Origin: Methylobacterium terricola | GTDB taxonomy: Bacteria > Pseudomonadota > Alphaproteobacteria > Rhizobiales > Beijerinckiaceae | Direction of reading: 5' to 3' | NCBI RefSeq assembly: GCF_006151805.1 | Contig: NZ_VDDA01000002.1 | Coordinates: 585,436-649,435, forward strand | DNA: 64,000 bases | In this document: one piece after another, positions 25,282 through 33,153 of the stretch | Layout: each line of letters starts with the position of its first letter | Position numbering within the stretch: position 1 is the stretch's first letter | The notes under the pieces: generated by a model | Seen by the model: the letters and a program-made list of their open reading frames with translations, nothing else | Database searches by the model: none | What the model was told of the DNA's origin: nothing | Program-made: the position numbers and the translations under genes

Positions 25282-26058
25282 ATGCTGCAACCCATCAAGA
25301 CACTCGCGCGCGACCACCCCGTAATCCGGGCGCTGCTGCTGCGGGCGCTCGCCCGGGTGCGCCGTCTCGCCCACGCGCCGCCGGGCCTCTACGCGCTGTG
25401 CTACCACCACGTGCCGGAGCGCCACCGGGACGGGTTCGCGGCACAGATCGCCCATCTGCAGCGGCACGGCCGCTTCGTCGGGGCCGACGAGGCGGTGGCG
25501 TTGCTGCGCGACGGCACCGTCTGCGCGCAGCGCCACTTCCTCGTCACCTTCGACGACGGCTACGCCGACACCGTCGAGGTCGCCCTGCCGGTTCTGCGCG
25601 CGGCCGGCGTGCCGGCGATCCTGTTCCTGGTCGCCGACTGGCTCGACGCCCCGCCCGCGACGCCGCCCGGCCCCTATGCCGACCGCGCCCTGGTGGCGGA
25701 GTGGCTCGCCGCCGGCCTGGAGATCGGCTCGCACAGCCTCACGCATGCCCGCATCGCGACCCTCGGTGACGACGCCGCCGCGCGGGAGATCGCGGCCTCC
25801 CGCAACGCCCTTGAAGCCGCCCTCGGGCAGCCGGTCCGGCACTTCGCCTGCCCGTGGGGCGTGGCGGAGAGCGACTACCGGCCCGGACGCGACCCGGGCC
25901 TGGCCCTGGGCAGCGGCTACGCCACCTTCTTCACCACCCGGCGCGGCGTCGCCACGGGTGCCGCCGATCTCGCGGCGATGCCGCGCCACGTCCTCGAACC
26001 GGAATGGCCGTTGCACGAGCTCGATGCCCTGATGGGAGCCCGCCTTGGGAGAGGCTGA
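25282..26058 (+). CDS. Polysaccharide deacetylase (NodB-fold)
   Basis: A 258-residue carbohydrate esterase 4-type enzyme that removes N-acetyl groups from a glycan. The metal-binding Asp pair is in LVTFDDGYADT (Asp91-Asp92), the second motif EIGSHSLTHARI supplies the H-x3-H metal ligands, and HFACPWG matches motif 3. An N-terminal stretch of about 35 residues could be a membrane-proximal helix, but there is no clear signal peptide. I chose the ATG at 25282; the frame is open further up. The downstream glycosyltransferase overlaps it by 14 bp, and both belong to the plus arm of the locus. Confidence 0.88.
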   Translation: MLQPIKTLARDHPVIRALLLRALARVRRLAHAPPGLYALCYHHVPERHRDGFAAQIAHLQRHGRFVGADEAVALLRDGTVCAQRHFLVTFDDGYADTVEVALPVLRAAGVPAILFLVADWLDAPPATPPGPYADRALVAEWLAAGLEIGSHSLTHARIATLGDDAAAREIAASRNALEAALGQPVRHFACPWGVAESDYRPGRDPGLALGSGYATFFTTRRGVATGAADLAAMPRHVLEPEWPLHELDALMGARLGRG

Positions 26059-27148
26059 GCGTCCGGTCGTCGTCGTCACCGGGGCGCTCGCGCCCTACAC
26101 GCAGGTGCTCTACCGGGCCCTCGCCGCGTCCCTCGACCGGCCGCTGACCGTGCTCGCCTGCGCGGCCCGCGAGCCGGCGCGGCAATGGGAGCTCGCGGCG
26201 GCGGACGGGTACCGGTTCGCGGTGCTGCCGGGCCTGCGCTGGCATCGCGACGCGGTGCGCAACCTCTACGTCAATCCGGGCGTCGTTCCCCGGCTCGCGC
26301 GGTTGCGGCCTCGCGCCGTGATCCTCAACGACTTCTCGCCCACCATGGCGATGGCGGCGCTCGCCGCGCGGATGCTGAGGATTCCCTACGGGATCCGCAC
26401 CGACGGCGTGCCGGAGACCGATCCGGGCGCGCGCTCGCGGACGCACCGGGTCTTGCGGCGGACGATCGTCCCGGGCGCCGCCTTCGGCCTGGCGCCGAGC
26501 GAGGGCAGCCGGACCCTGCTGGCCTCCTACGGGCTGGCGCCGGCGCGCATCTTCCGCGCGCCGCTGTTTCCCGCCTGGACGCCCCGCGGGAGGCTGCCCG
26601 CAGCCGAGGACCGGCCCTACGACGTGCTGTTCTGCGGCATCCTCAACGAGGAGGTGAAGGGCGCGCGCTTCTTCACCGACGTGATGCGGGCCTGCGCCGC
26701 CGCCGGGCGTCCCCTGCGGGTGCGGGTGGCCGGTGACGGCCCGCTGCGGCCCGAGATGACGGCGCGCCTCGCGGAAGCCGGGATCCCGGCCCGATTCGAC
26801 GGCTACCTCGACCAGGAGGCCTTAGGTGAGGCCCATGCCTCGGCCCGGCTGCTGCTGTTCCCGAGCCGCGGCGACGTCTGGGGCATCGTCGTCAACGAGG
26901 CGTTGCAGAGCGGCGCGGCGGTCCTGGCCTCGCCCCATTCCGGCGCGGCGCGGGAGTTGCTCGAAGCGCGCGGCTGCGGCGTGGTGCGGCCGCTCGATGT
27001 CGCGGACTGGGCGCACACGACCCTCTCGCTCCTCGACGATCCGGACCGGCGGGCGCGGCTGCGCGCCGCGGCAGAGCAGGCCCTGCCGGATGTCGCGCTC
27101 GACCGGGCGGTGGAGGGCTACCGGGCGGGGCTCGCATCGGTCGTCTGA
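26045..27148 (+). CDS. Glycosyltransferase family 4
   Basis: A 367-residue GT-B fold glycosyltransferase. The N-terminal half starts VVVVTGALAPYTQVLYRALA; the C-terminal half has DVLFCGILNEEVKGARFFTD, VRVAGDGPLRPEM and FPSRGDVWGIVVNEALQSGA, the EX7E-type donor site with D-x-W-G typical of some GT4 members. It begins at TTG 26045, overlapping the end of the deacetylase gene by 14 bp, which supports coupled translation. Donor and linkage are unknown. It is the last gene of the plus-strand arm. Confidence 0.88.
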   Translation: MGEAERPVVVVTGALAPYTQVLYRALAASLDRPLTVLACAAREPARQWELAAADGYRFAVLPGLRWHRDAVRNLYVNPGVVPRLARLRPRAVILNDFSPTMAMAALAARMLRIPYGIRTDGVPETDPGARSRTHRVLRRTIVPGAAFGLAPSEGSRTLLASYGLAPARIFRAPLFPAWTPRGRLPAAEDRPYDVLFCGILNEEVKGARFFTDVMRACAAAGRPLRVRVAGDGPLRPEMTARLAEAGIPARFDGYLDQEALGEAHASARLLLFPSRGDVWGIVVNEALQSGAAVLASPHSGAARELLEARGCGVVRPLDVADWAHTTLSLLDDPDRRARLRAAAEQALPDVALDRAVEGYRAGLASVV

Positions 27149-27274
27149 CGCGGATCGAGTCAGGCAGCTGCCTTCATGAGGGTCGCGACCTCCCCGGAAG
27201 CGGCATCCCCCTCCCGAGCCCTGCTGGCGCGGTCCCGGCTCCTCCAAATGGGGGGCCGGTTCGGGAGGATCCCG

Positions 27275-27622
27275 TCACGTCCGATCCCATTCCAGACCCG
27301 CCGCCGCGAGCATGGCCCCGTCGAGGCCGCCCGCCGACAAAGCCTCGCGCAGGGCGGTCGCATCGGCGTAGATCATCACGTCGCAGGCCGGATCGCCGCC
27401 CTGCAGGCAGGTCCGGATCACGTATCGCCCATCCGCCATGCGGTACAGGGTCTGGGTCACCGGAACGGCATCCCCGGGAGGGCTCGCCGCACGGGCGATC
27501 GGTTCGGCGAACAGGCTTACCACGTCGCGCGGGGGCCCGGAGACCGGACGCGGCGGCACCGCCGGGGACTGAACCGGGTGCCGCTTCCGGGGAAAGGTCG
27601 CGTGGCTCTCTGGCATCGTCAT
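27275..27622 (-). CDS. Hypothetical protein
   Basis: A 115-residue protein starting MTMPESHATF. The first 60 residues are Pro/Arg-rich and probably disordered; residues about 60-110 look folded, with a strand pattern (TQTLYRMADGRYVIRTCLQG) and two cysteines (CLQGGDPACDVMIY). No signal peptide, membrane segment or known family. The ATG at 27622 is preceded by an in-frame upstream extension to 27676 that lacks coding character. Confidence 0.5.
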   Translation of the reverse strand: MTMPESHATFPRKRHPVQSPAVPPRPVSGPPRDVVSLFAEPIARAASPPGDAVPVTQTLYRMADGRYVIRTCLQGGDPACDVMIYADATALREALSAGGLDGAMLAAAGLEWDRT

Positions 27623-27745
27623 CCTGCGATCATGGCGCCCTGACAATCTTATCGAGTATTCACGGCCGATCCGCATCCTCCGGTCGTTACCCCAGCCCAG
27701 ACAAACAACTTAAAGTTTTTATTGTCTCCCGGCGCATGACCGCGG

Positions 27746-27823
27746 GACTGGTGCGGGACAGCCCCATAGAACGGCAACACTCGGCCAGCCGCACCACCGA
27801 TTTAGCGCATGACTGGTGCGGGA
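27746..27823. repeat. Repeated 13-mer between two minus-strand genes
   Basis: GACTGGTGCGGGA occurs at 27746-27758 and 27811-27823, each time with GCGCATGAC just upstream or overlapping. They lie in the 250-bp gap downstream of the Lrp/AsnC gene and upstream of the hypothetical gene at 27275. They could be regulator sites; nothing else is recognisable in this gap. Confidence 0.4.
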
Positions 27824-27872
27824 GTCAGGTTTTCACCGTTAAAAACTGCGCAGGGGCCCCGGGGGAGCGGCA

Positions 27873-28355
27873 TTAGGCCTCGGGCGGGCCGTGATCGAGG
27901 GGCGCGATCGGCTCGTCCTTGATCTGCTCGAGGGCGAGCGCGGTGCGCACCGTGCGGACGTTGGGAAGGCCGGTGAGGTGCCCGACGAGCTGCTGGAAGG
28001 CACCGAGATTCGGCGCGACGCATTTGAGCAGGAAGTCGGTCTCGCCCGACAGCGTCCAGCACTCGCGCACCATCGGCCAGCCGCGCATCTCCGCCGCGAA
28101 GGCCGCGAGCTCGGCCTGGCCCTGCGCGGCGAGCTGCACCATGGCGAAGCACACCACCTCGTAGCCGAGCGCCTTCGGCTCGAGCAGTGCGCGGTAGCCC
28201 CGGATGATGCCGGCCTCCTCGAGGGCCCGGACCCGGCGCAGGCAGGGCGGCGCCGACAGGCCGACGCGCCGGGCCAGCTCCACGTTGGTGATGGAGCCGT
28301 CGGCCTGCAGCTCCCGGAGGATCGCCCAGTCGATGGCGTCGAGACGGGCGGGCAA
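27873..28355 (-). CDS. Lrp/AsnC-family transcriptional regulator
   Basis: A 160-residue regulator. Residues about 4-62 form the helix-turn-helix domain (LDAIDWAILRELQADGSITN, LARRVGLSAPPCLRRVRALE) and 63-150 the ligand-binding RAM/AsnC domain (VVCFAMVQLAAQG, ECWTLSGETDFLLKCVAPN). Such proteins sense amino acids or related metabolites as octamers. There is no adjacent transporter, so the target is not evident; the diverging folC starts 232 bp away. Length is typical. Confidence 0.93.
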   Translation of the reverse strand: MPARLDAIDWAILRELQADGSITNVELARRVGLSAPPCLRRVRALEEAGIIRGYRALLEPKALGYEVVCFAMVQLAAQGQAELAAFAAEMRGWPMVRECWTLSGETDFLLKCVAPNLGAFQQLVGHLTGLPNVRTVRTALALEQIKDEPIAPLDHGPPEA

Positions 28356-28587
28356 GGCGGCGGGCGATCCTGAGGCGGGGCGGGATCAAGCTGAGTAGCC
28401 GGCCGCGGGAGCGGGCACAAGGCAAGCCGGCACAAGGCCGGCGCCGGTTGCCCGTCGCGGGCTCGTCTCTTATGGGGGGCTGTCCGCGTGACTGGCGAGG
28501 TTCAAGGTGGCCGAAACCACCGGGGAGCGCGGGCGTCCTCCTGCCGCTCGCCTGGGCACCCTCCCCGACTCGACCCACGGGTGACCC

Positions 28588-29907
28588 ATGATGGCCGCGC
28601 CGACGAAAGCCGCGCACGACGCTTCTTCCCCGCCCTGCTCCCTGCCCGGGGTGCTGGACCGCCTCGACCGACTGACCGACTGGGAGAAGCGCCCCCGGGG
28701 CGGGATGCGGGTCGGGCTCGGCCCGATGCGCGACCTGCTCGCCCGCCTCGGCGACCCGCAGGCGTGCCTGCCGGTGGTCCATGTCGGCGGCACCAAGGGC
28801 AAGGGCTCGGTCTGCGCCCTGATCGAGGCCGGGCTGATGCGGGCCGGGCTGCGGGTCGGGCGCTACGCCTCGCCCCACGTCGAATCGGTCACCGAGCGGG
28901 TGTGCCTCCAGGGGATCCCGGTCGGGGCGGCCCGGCTCGCTGGGGCGCTGACCCGGGCGCTCGACGCCCACGAGGCGGCGCGGCGCGGCGGCACCGCCGG
29001 GGCCGACGCGACCTGGTTCGATGTCCTGACCGCGGCCGGCTTCACGCTGTTCGGCGAGGCCGGGCTCGACTGGGCGGTGGTCGAGGTCGGGCTCGGCGGG
29101 CGCCTCGACTCGACCAACGCGGTCGACGGGAAGGTCGCGGTCATCACTAATATCGGGCTCGAGCATACCGAGATCCTCGGCCACACCCGTGCGGCGATCG
29201 CCGCCGAGAAGGTCGGCATCCTGAAACCCGGCGCGGCGCTCGTCACGACGCTGCCCCCGGACGACGAGGCCGGGGCCGTCGTCGCCGCCCGCGCCGCCGC
29301 CCTCGGTTGCCCGGTCCTGCGCCCGGCGACCGCACCCAGCGCCTCGATCGCCGCGGAGAACGCGGCGTTGGCCGGTCTCGTCCTCGATCGTCTCGGCGCG
29401 GGCGGGGTGCGCGGCCGAGACGGCGCCCCCCTGCATGCCGGCCTGCTCGACGCCGCGGCCCGCGCGAGCGCCAGCCTGCCCGGGCGCCTGGAACGCCGGG
29501 TGATCCGCACCGCCCGCGGCCCGGTGCCGGTGGTGCTCGACGGCGCCCACGTGCCGTTCAACCTCGCGGCGGTCCTGCACGACCTAGGCGGCGATCCGAC
29601 TCTCGCCGGCCCCTGCACGGCTCTCGTCGCGCTTGCCGGCGACAAGGACGCGGCCGGCTTCCTCGCGGTGCTGGCCCGGCATGCCGCGGCCATCGTCGGC
29701 ACCGAGATGCCGGAGCGGCGCGGCCACGCCGCCGCCGCGCTCCGGGCGCTCGCCGCCGGCGAAGGGGTGGAGGCGGAGGCGGTGGCCCTGCCGGAGGCGG
29801 GCCTCGCCCGCGCGACGGAACTGGCGGCCCGGCGCGGCGGCTGGCTGCTGGTCACGGGCTCGCTCCACCTCGTCGGGGCGCTACGGGGCTCGACCGGCCT
29901 CGAGTGA
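28588..29907 (+). CDS. folC: Folylpolyglutamate synthase / dihydrofolate synthase
   Basis: FolC catalyses ATP-dependent addition of L-glutamate to dihydropteroate and to tetrahydrofolates in the cytosol. The 439-residue product has the Mur-ligase-type P-loop VGGTKGKGSVCALIE (about 66-80), the folate-loop segment RYASPHVESVTERVCLQG, the Mg/ATP region VEVGLGGRLDSTNAVDGKVA, ITNIGLEHTEILGHT and the C-terminal VVLDGAHVPFNLAAVLHD block. Start choice lies between two adjacent ATGs at 28588 and 28591; the ribosome site is weak. In many proteobacteria accD precedes folC; here it stands alone. Confidence 0.95.
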   Translation: MMAAPTKAAHDASSPPCSLPGVLDRLDRLTDWEKRPRGGMRVGLGPMRDLLARLGDPQACLPVVHVGGTKGKGSVCALIEAGLMRAGLRVGRYASPHVESVTERVCLQGIPVGAARLAGALTRALDAHEAARRGGTAGADATWFDVLTAAGFTLFGEAGLDWAVVEVGLGGRLDSTNAVDGKVAVITNIGLEHTEILGHTRAAIAAEKVGILKPGAALVTTLPPDDEAGAVVAARAAALGCPVLRPATAPSASIAAENAALAGLVLDRLGAGGVRGRDGAPLHAGLLDAAARASASLPGRLERRVIRTARGPVPVVLDGAHVPFNLAAVLHDLGGDPTLAGPCTALVALAGDKDAAGFLAVLARHAAAIVGTEMPERRGHAAAALRALAAGEGVEAEAVALPEAGLARATELAARRGGWLLVTGSLHLVGALRGSTGLE

Positions 29908-29954
29908 CCCGCCGCTCGGGCGAGCCCTCGGATGCGCCGATGCGCGAACCAGCC

Positions 29955-30101
29955 TCAGCCGCTGGGCTCCCCGTGCGCGAGGTTCCCCGGTTTCGCCCGG
30001 GGCCAGGGCTTGAACCGGATATACTGCTCGATCGAGAAGGCGCCGCCGCCGAGAGCGAGCAGGGCGAGAAGGGCTTCGCGGAAATCTCCAGGGTTCGTCA
30101 T
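29955..30101 (-). CDS. Possible 48-residue small protein
   Basis: A short frame with MTNPGDFREALLALLALGGG and a moderately hydrophobic N-terminal helix (ALLALLALGGGAFSIEQYI) followed by a basic, Pro-rich tail. It has only a weak ribosome site (GGGTAAG) and no recognised family. It sits in the 374-bp gap between folC and lrgB; apart from it I see nothing in this gap. Confidence 0.3.
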   Translation of the reverse strand: MTNPGDFREALLALLALGGGAFSIEQYIRFKPWPRAKPGNLAHGEPSG

Positions 30102-30281
30102 GGCGCTTACCCGCAGTTCGATGGATTTTGTCAGGTCTTGCAGCGGTCGCCGTCCCGCCGCACTCAGACAATGGCCGAGGATCTCCTGGGTTGCAGGCTG
30201 CCCCCGACGAAACGACATCGAGGGCATTACAATGTCTTCATGCAGGGCGGCCGCGCAGCCCGGTTTGCAATTGCCGGAGGC

Positions 30282-30998
30282 TCAGCGCAGCAGCGCCAGG
30301 GCGAGCGGCACCAGCACCGCGGTCAGGAAGGCGTTGAGCCCCATGGCGATGCCCGCGAAGGTGCCGGCGACCTCGCTGACCTGGAAGGCGCGGGCGGTGC
30401 CGATGCCGTGGGCGGCGAGCCCCGCCGCGAAGCCGCGGGCGCGGTAATCGCGGATGCCGAGATGGTCGAGGAGCGGCGTCACCATGATGGCGCCGAGGAT
30501 GCCGGTGAGGATCACCAGCACGGCGGTCAGGGTCGGATCGCCGCCGAGGGCCGAGGTGATCCCCATGGCGACGCTGGCGGTGACGGATTTCGGCGCGAGC
30601 GCGATCAGGACCGCATCCGGGACGCCGAGGAGCTTCGCCGTGCCGATGCCGGTGGCGAGCGCCACCGTGGAGCCGACCACCAGGGCCGCCAGCATCGGCA
30701 CCAGCACCCGGGTCACCGTCTTGCGGTGCTCGTAGAGCGGGATCGCCAGGGCGACCGTGGCCGGCCCGAGCAGAAAGTGCACGAATTGCGCGCCCTCGAA
30801 ATAGACCGCGTAGGGCGTGCGGGTGACGATCAGCACCAGGCCGACCATCCAGATCGCGTGCAGCACCGGGTTGGCGAGCGGATGGCGCCCGGTGGCGGCG
30901 GATACCCGGTCGGCGATGACGTAGGCGGTGAGCGTCACGGTGAGCCATAGGAGCGGCGTGCGCGACAGGAACACCCAGAGGGCGAAATCCCCGGTCAT
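30282..30998 (-). CDS. lrgB: LrgB-family membrane protein
   Basis: A 238-residue inner-membrane protein with about eight helices. The conserved LrgB block is clear: FLLGPATVALAIPLYEHRKT, then LAPKSVTASVAMGI and GFAAGLAAHGIGTARAFQVS. LrgA/LrgB are linked to murein-hydrolase export control and, in plants and some bacteria, glycolate or pyruvate transport. It follows lrgA by 41 bp and is the last of four minus-strand genes that appear to form an operon. Confidence 0.92.
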   Translation of the reverse strand: MTGDFALWVFLSRTPLLWLTVTLTAYVIADRVSAATGRHPLANPVLHAIWMVGLVLIVTRTPYAVYFEGAQFVHFLLGPATVALAIPLYEHRKTVTRVLVPMLAALVVGSTVALATGIGTAKLLGVPDAVLIALAPKSVTASVAMGITSALGGDPTLTAVLVILTGILGAIMVTPLLDHLGIRDYRARGFAAGLAAHGIGTARAFQVSEVAGTFAGIAMGLNAFLTAVLVPLALALLR

Positions 30999-31039
30999 CG
31001 CCCGATTCTCATCGCCAAGGCCTCATCATCGCCGCCGTC

Positions 31040-31411
31040 TCATCGTCCGACCCATTTGGCGACGGACAGGAACGTGTAGACGGTGGCGACGAGGGCGAGC
31101 GCCGTCGAGACCACCAAAGCCGCCGCCAGCGCGACGCCGTGGGCCGCCAGCACGTCGAGCCGTCCGATGACGCCGGCTCCCGCCGGCACGAACAGCAGCG
31201 ACAGATGGGCGAGCAGACCCTTGCCGGTGCGCTCCAGCGTGCCGTCGGTGAGCGGTGCCGGCCATCCCCCGGGCCGCCGATCGCGCAGGGCCAGCACCGC
31301 GAGGAGCAGGGCCATGCCGACGACGGGACCCGGCACGGGCAGCGCGAAGCCACGGGCGACGATCTCGCCGGCGAGCTGGCACAGCAGCAGCAGGGTGAGG
31401 CTGAGGATCAT
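31040..31411 (-). CDS. lrgA: CidA/LrgA-family holin-like protein
   Basis: A 123-residue protein with four membrane helices. The family signature is LLLCQLAGEIVARGFALPVP followed by GPVVGMALLLAVLA; TGKGLLAHLSLLFVPAGAGV completes the pattern. It is the partner of LrgB. Its ATG overlaps the TGA of the amidotransferase gene (ATGA), showing translational coupling to that gene. Confidence 0.92.
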   Translation of the reverse strand: MILSLTLLLLCQLAGEIVARGFALPVPGPVVGMALLLAVLALRDRRPGGWPAPLTDGTLERTGKGLLAHLSLLFVPAGAGVIGRLDVLAAHGVALAAALVVSTALALVATVYTFLSVAKWVGR

Positions 31412-32211
31412 GAGGCGGCGAGGACCTTCGGCCTTGCCCCCACCCCTGTCCCCGCCAGCCAATGGTCGAGGAACGCGTCGAGCCAGGCGACCACGCGGCC
31501 GTCATGCATCAGCCGGCCCTCGATCTGCCGCGCCCGGTCCTGCGCGCCGGGCAGGCGCAGGCGCTCGGCGGCCCGCACGGTCCAGCGGCAGATCATGGCG
31601 TGGGTGACCTCCGGGTGGAACTGGAAGCCGAAGGCCGACTTCCCGACCCGGATCGCCTGGGTCGGGAAGTCGTCGCCGGTGGCGAGCGTCTCGGCCCCGG
31701 CCGGGCAGGTGAAGCCCTCGCGGTGCCAGTGATAGACGTGCGACGGCCAGGGCTGGCCGATCTCGTCCGCGAAGTCGCGTCCCGCCGCGGTCGGGAGCAG
31801 CGGGTAGTACCCGATCTCGGCCCGCCCCTCCGGATGGGCGCAGACCGTGGCGCCGAGGCCCTTCGCCAGCATCTGCGCGCCGAGGCACAGGCCGAGGAAC
31901 GGCCGCTCCTCGCGAAGGGGCACCTGGATCCAGTCGATCTCCTCGCGCACGAAGGCGTCGCCGTCATTGGCGCTCATCGGGCCGCCGAAGATCACCGCCC
32001 CGGCATGGTCGCGCATCGTCTCCGGCAGGGGATCGCCGAAGCGGGGCCGGCGGATGTCGAGGGGATAGCCGCGCTCGAGGAACAGCCGCCCGAGGCGCCC
32101 CGGGGTCGATTGCTCCTGGTGCAGGACCAGCAGCACGGGCCGGCGGTCGGACTCGGGCTGGCCGCCCGTGCGAGAGTTCACCGTGCGAGAGTTCACCGTG
32201 CAAGCGTTCAT
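31408..32211 (-). CDS. Class I glutamine amidotransferase (GMP synthase-like)
   Basis: A 267-residue stand-alone amidotransferase. The catalytic Cys is in RPFLGLCLGAQMLA, and the His and Glu of the triad are in FGFQFHPEVTHAM. GGPMSANDGD near residue 75 is the oxyanion-strand region. Homologues without a fused synthetase transfer ammonia to unknown acceptors or cleave gamma-glutamyl bonds. The first three 15-bp units of the gene are tandem repeats starting ATG, GTG and GTG, so translation could begin at any of 32211, 32196 or 32181. It lies 7 bp after the TerB-like gene and overlaps lrgA. Confidence 0.88.
   Translation of the reverse strand: MNACTVNSRTVNSRTGGQPESDRRPVLLVLHQEQSTPGRLGRLFLERGYPLDIRRPRFGDPLPETMRDHAGAVIFGGPMSANDGDAFVREEIDWIQVPLREERPFLGLCLGAQMLAKGLGATVCAHPEGRAEIGYYPLLPTAAGRDFADEIGQPWPSHVYHWHREGFTCPAGAETLATGDDFPTQAIRVGKSAFGFQFHPEVTHAMICRWTVRAAERLRLPGAQDRARQIEGRLMHDGRVVAWLDAFLDHWLAGTGVGARPKVLAAS
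32167..32211. repeat. Three 15-bp tandem repeats at an amidotransferase start
   Basis: Three units, 32167-32181, 32182-32196 (identical) and 32197-32211 (two or three differences), each encode on the minus strand a potential start codon followed by four residues (MNACT, VNSRT, VNSRT). Copy-number change would alter the N-terminus without shifting the frame. Confidence 0.75.
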
Positions 32212-32218
32212 CGCGGCG

Positions 32219-32701
32219 TCACCGGGCCGGCATCTGCTGGGCCGGCAGCCCCGCCAGGGCGACGGCCCGGGTCGCCGTGATCGCCGCGTCGTCGAAGCCG
32301 AGGAGCTGGCCGAGGCGCCAGACGAGATCGTCCTCGAATTCGTGCACCTGCCCGTCGGCGGCGGCCACCGCCCAGGCGAGGCCGAGCAGGCTGCGCCGCT
32401 CCTCCTCCGGCACGTCGCGGCCGATCATCTCGACGAGCTCGGCCACGTCGCGGGTCTGGTCGTCGAAGCCGATGGCGCGCTCGATCAAGGCCTTCGCCGC
32501 GGCCTCGGTCGGGGCGAAGCGGTGGGTCAGCAGGCGGGCGAGGCGGTCGCGCTCCACCGCCGCAAGGGTGCCGTCGACCCGCGCCACGTGGACGAGCAAG
32601 GCCGCGGCGGCGAGATGCGGCTCGTCGCCGGCATCGGGGGGCGAGACGGGCGCGCCGAACATCTCGGCGGCGTAGGCGCGAAGGCGGGCGATCAGGGGCA
32701 T
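32219..32701 (-). CDS. TerB-like protein
   Basis: A 160-residue all-helical protein of the tellurite-resistance TerB superfamily: LAAAALLVHVARVDGTLAAV and ERDRLARLLTHRF form the first half, and LAWAVAAADGQVHEFEDDLV with WRLGQLLGF the second, with the acidic D-G-x-[LV] motifs that bind metal in TerB. I start at the ATG at 32701; an in-frame ATG at 32728 adds nine residues. Neither has a good ribosome site. It is the first gene of the TerB, amidotransferase, LrgA, LrgB operon. Family members occur widely and do not by themselves imply tellurite resistance. Confidence 0.85.
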   Translation of the reverse strand: MPLIARLRAYAAEMFGAPVSPPDAGDEPHLAAAALLVHVARVDGTLAAVERDRLARLLTHRFAPTEAAAKALIERAIGFDDQTRDVAELVEMIGRDVPEEERRSLLGLAWAVAAADGQVHEFEDDLVWRLGQLLGFDDAAITATRAVALAGLPAQQMPAR

Positions 32702-32867
32702 TGGGGAGATTGAGATTTTTGGGTTCATTATGGTCGGGATTCGTCGCCTTCGCGTCAAGCGCCCCGGATCATCAAACGACACCGATCCGGCCGCCCGGCC
32801 TGCATCGCTGGTCTGCGTCGCGGCCCGGGCGCGGCGGAGGCCCTCGACGGAGGCCCCTCGTGGCTGG

Positions 32868-32921
32868 GGACCCTCTTGGCGGAGGACCCTCTTGGCGGAG
32901 GACCCTCTTGGCGGAGGACCC
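32868..32921. repeat. 16-bp tandem repeat upstream of tRNA-Thr
   Basis: GGACCCTCTTGGCGGA is repeated exactly three times (32868-32883, 32884-32899, 32900-32915) plus the first six bases of a fourth unit. It ends one base before the predicted -35 box of tRNA-Thr. The surrounding 260 bp contain no gene. Confidence 0.8.
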
Positions 32922-32950
32922 TTGCCAACCCGGACAGCGGCGGGTAAGAG
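32922..32950 (+). promoter_or_regulatory. Predicted tRNA-Thr promoter
   Basis: TTGCCA at 32922-32927 and TAAGAG at 32945-32950 are spaced by exactly 17 bp, a reasonable housekeeping sigma-factor promoter, 37 bp upstream of the tRNA 5' end. Confidence 0.45.
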
Positions 32951-32987
32951 GACGCCCATCGGCCGCCGGTTCACCGGCCCGGTCGGC

Positions 32988-33063
32988 GCCGCAATAGCTC
33001 AGCTGGTAGAGCACCTCATTCGTAATGAGGGGGTCGGGGGTTCGAATCCCTCTTGCGGCACCA
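32988..33063 (+). tRNA. tRNA-Thr(CGT)
   Basis: A 76-nt cloverleaf with encoded CCA. The acceptor stem GCCGCAA pairs with TTGCGGC (33053-33059), the D-arm is GCTC/GAGC, the anticodon stem CCTCA/TGAGG encloses loop TTCGTAA with anticodon CGT (reads ACG), and the T-arm contains GGTTCGAATCC. The discriminator is A at 33060 and CCA is at 33061-33063. Confidence 0.97.
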
Positions 33064-33153
33064 CTCTCCTCCCCCGACAATCGACTGGATGCGGCGCCTC
33101 GCGGAGCGCTTGCCCGCGCGTGGCCGCCCCTCCCCCGGCAGAGCGATCAACCG

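Noticed and set aside
32868..32921. Possible CRISPR-like array
   Set aside because: Units are contiguous with no spacers and there are no cas genes.
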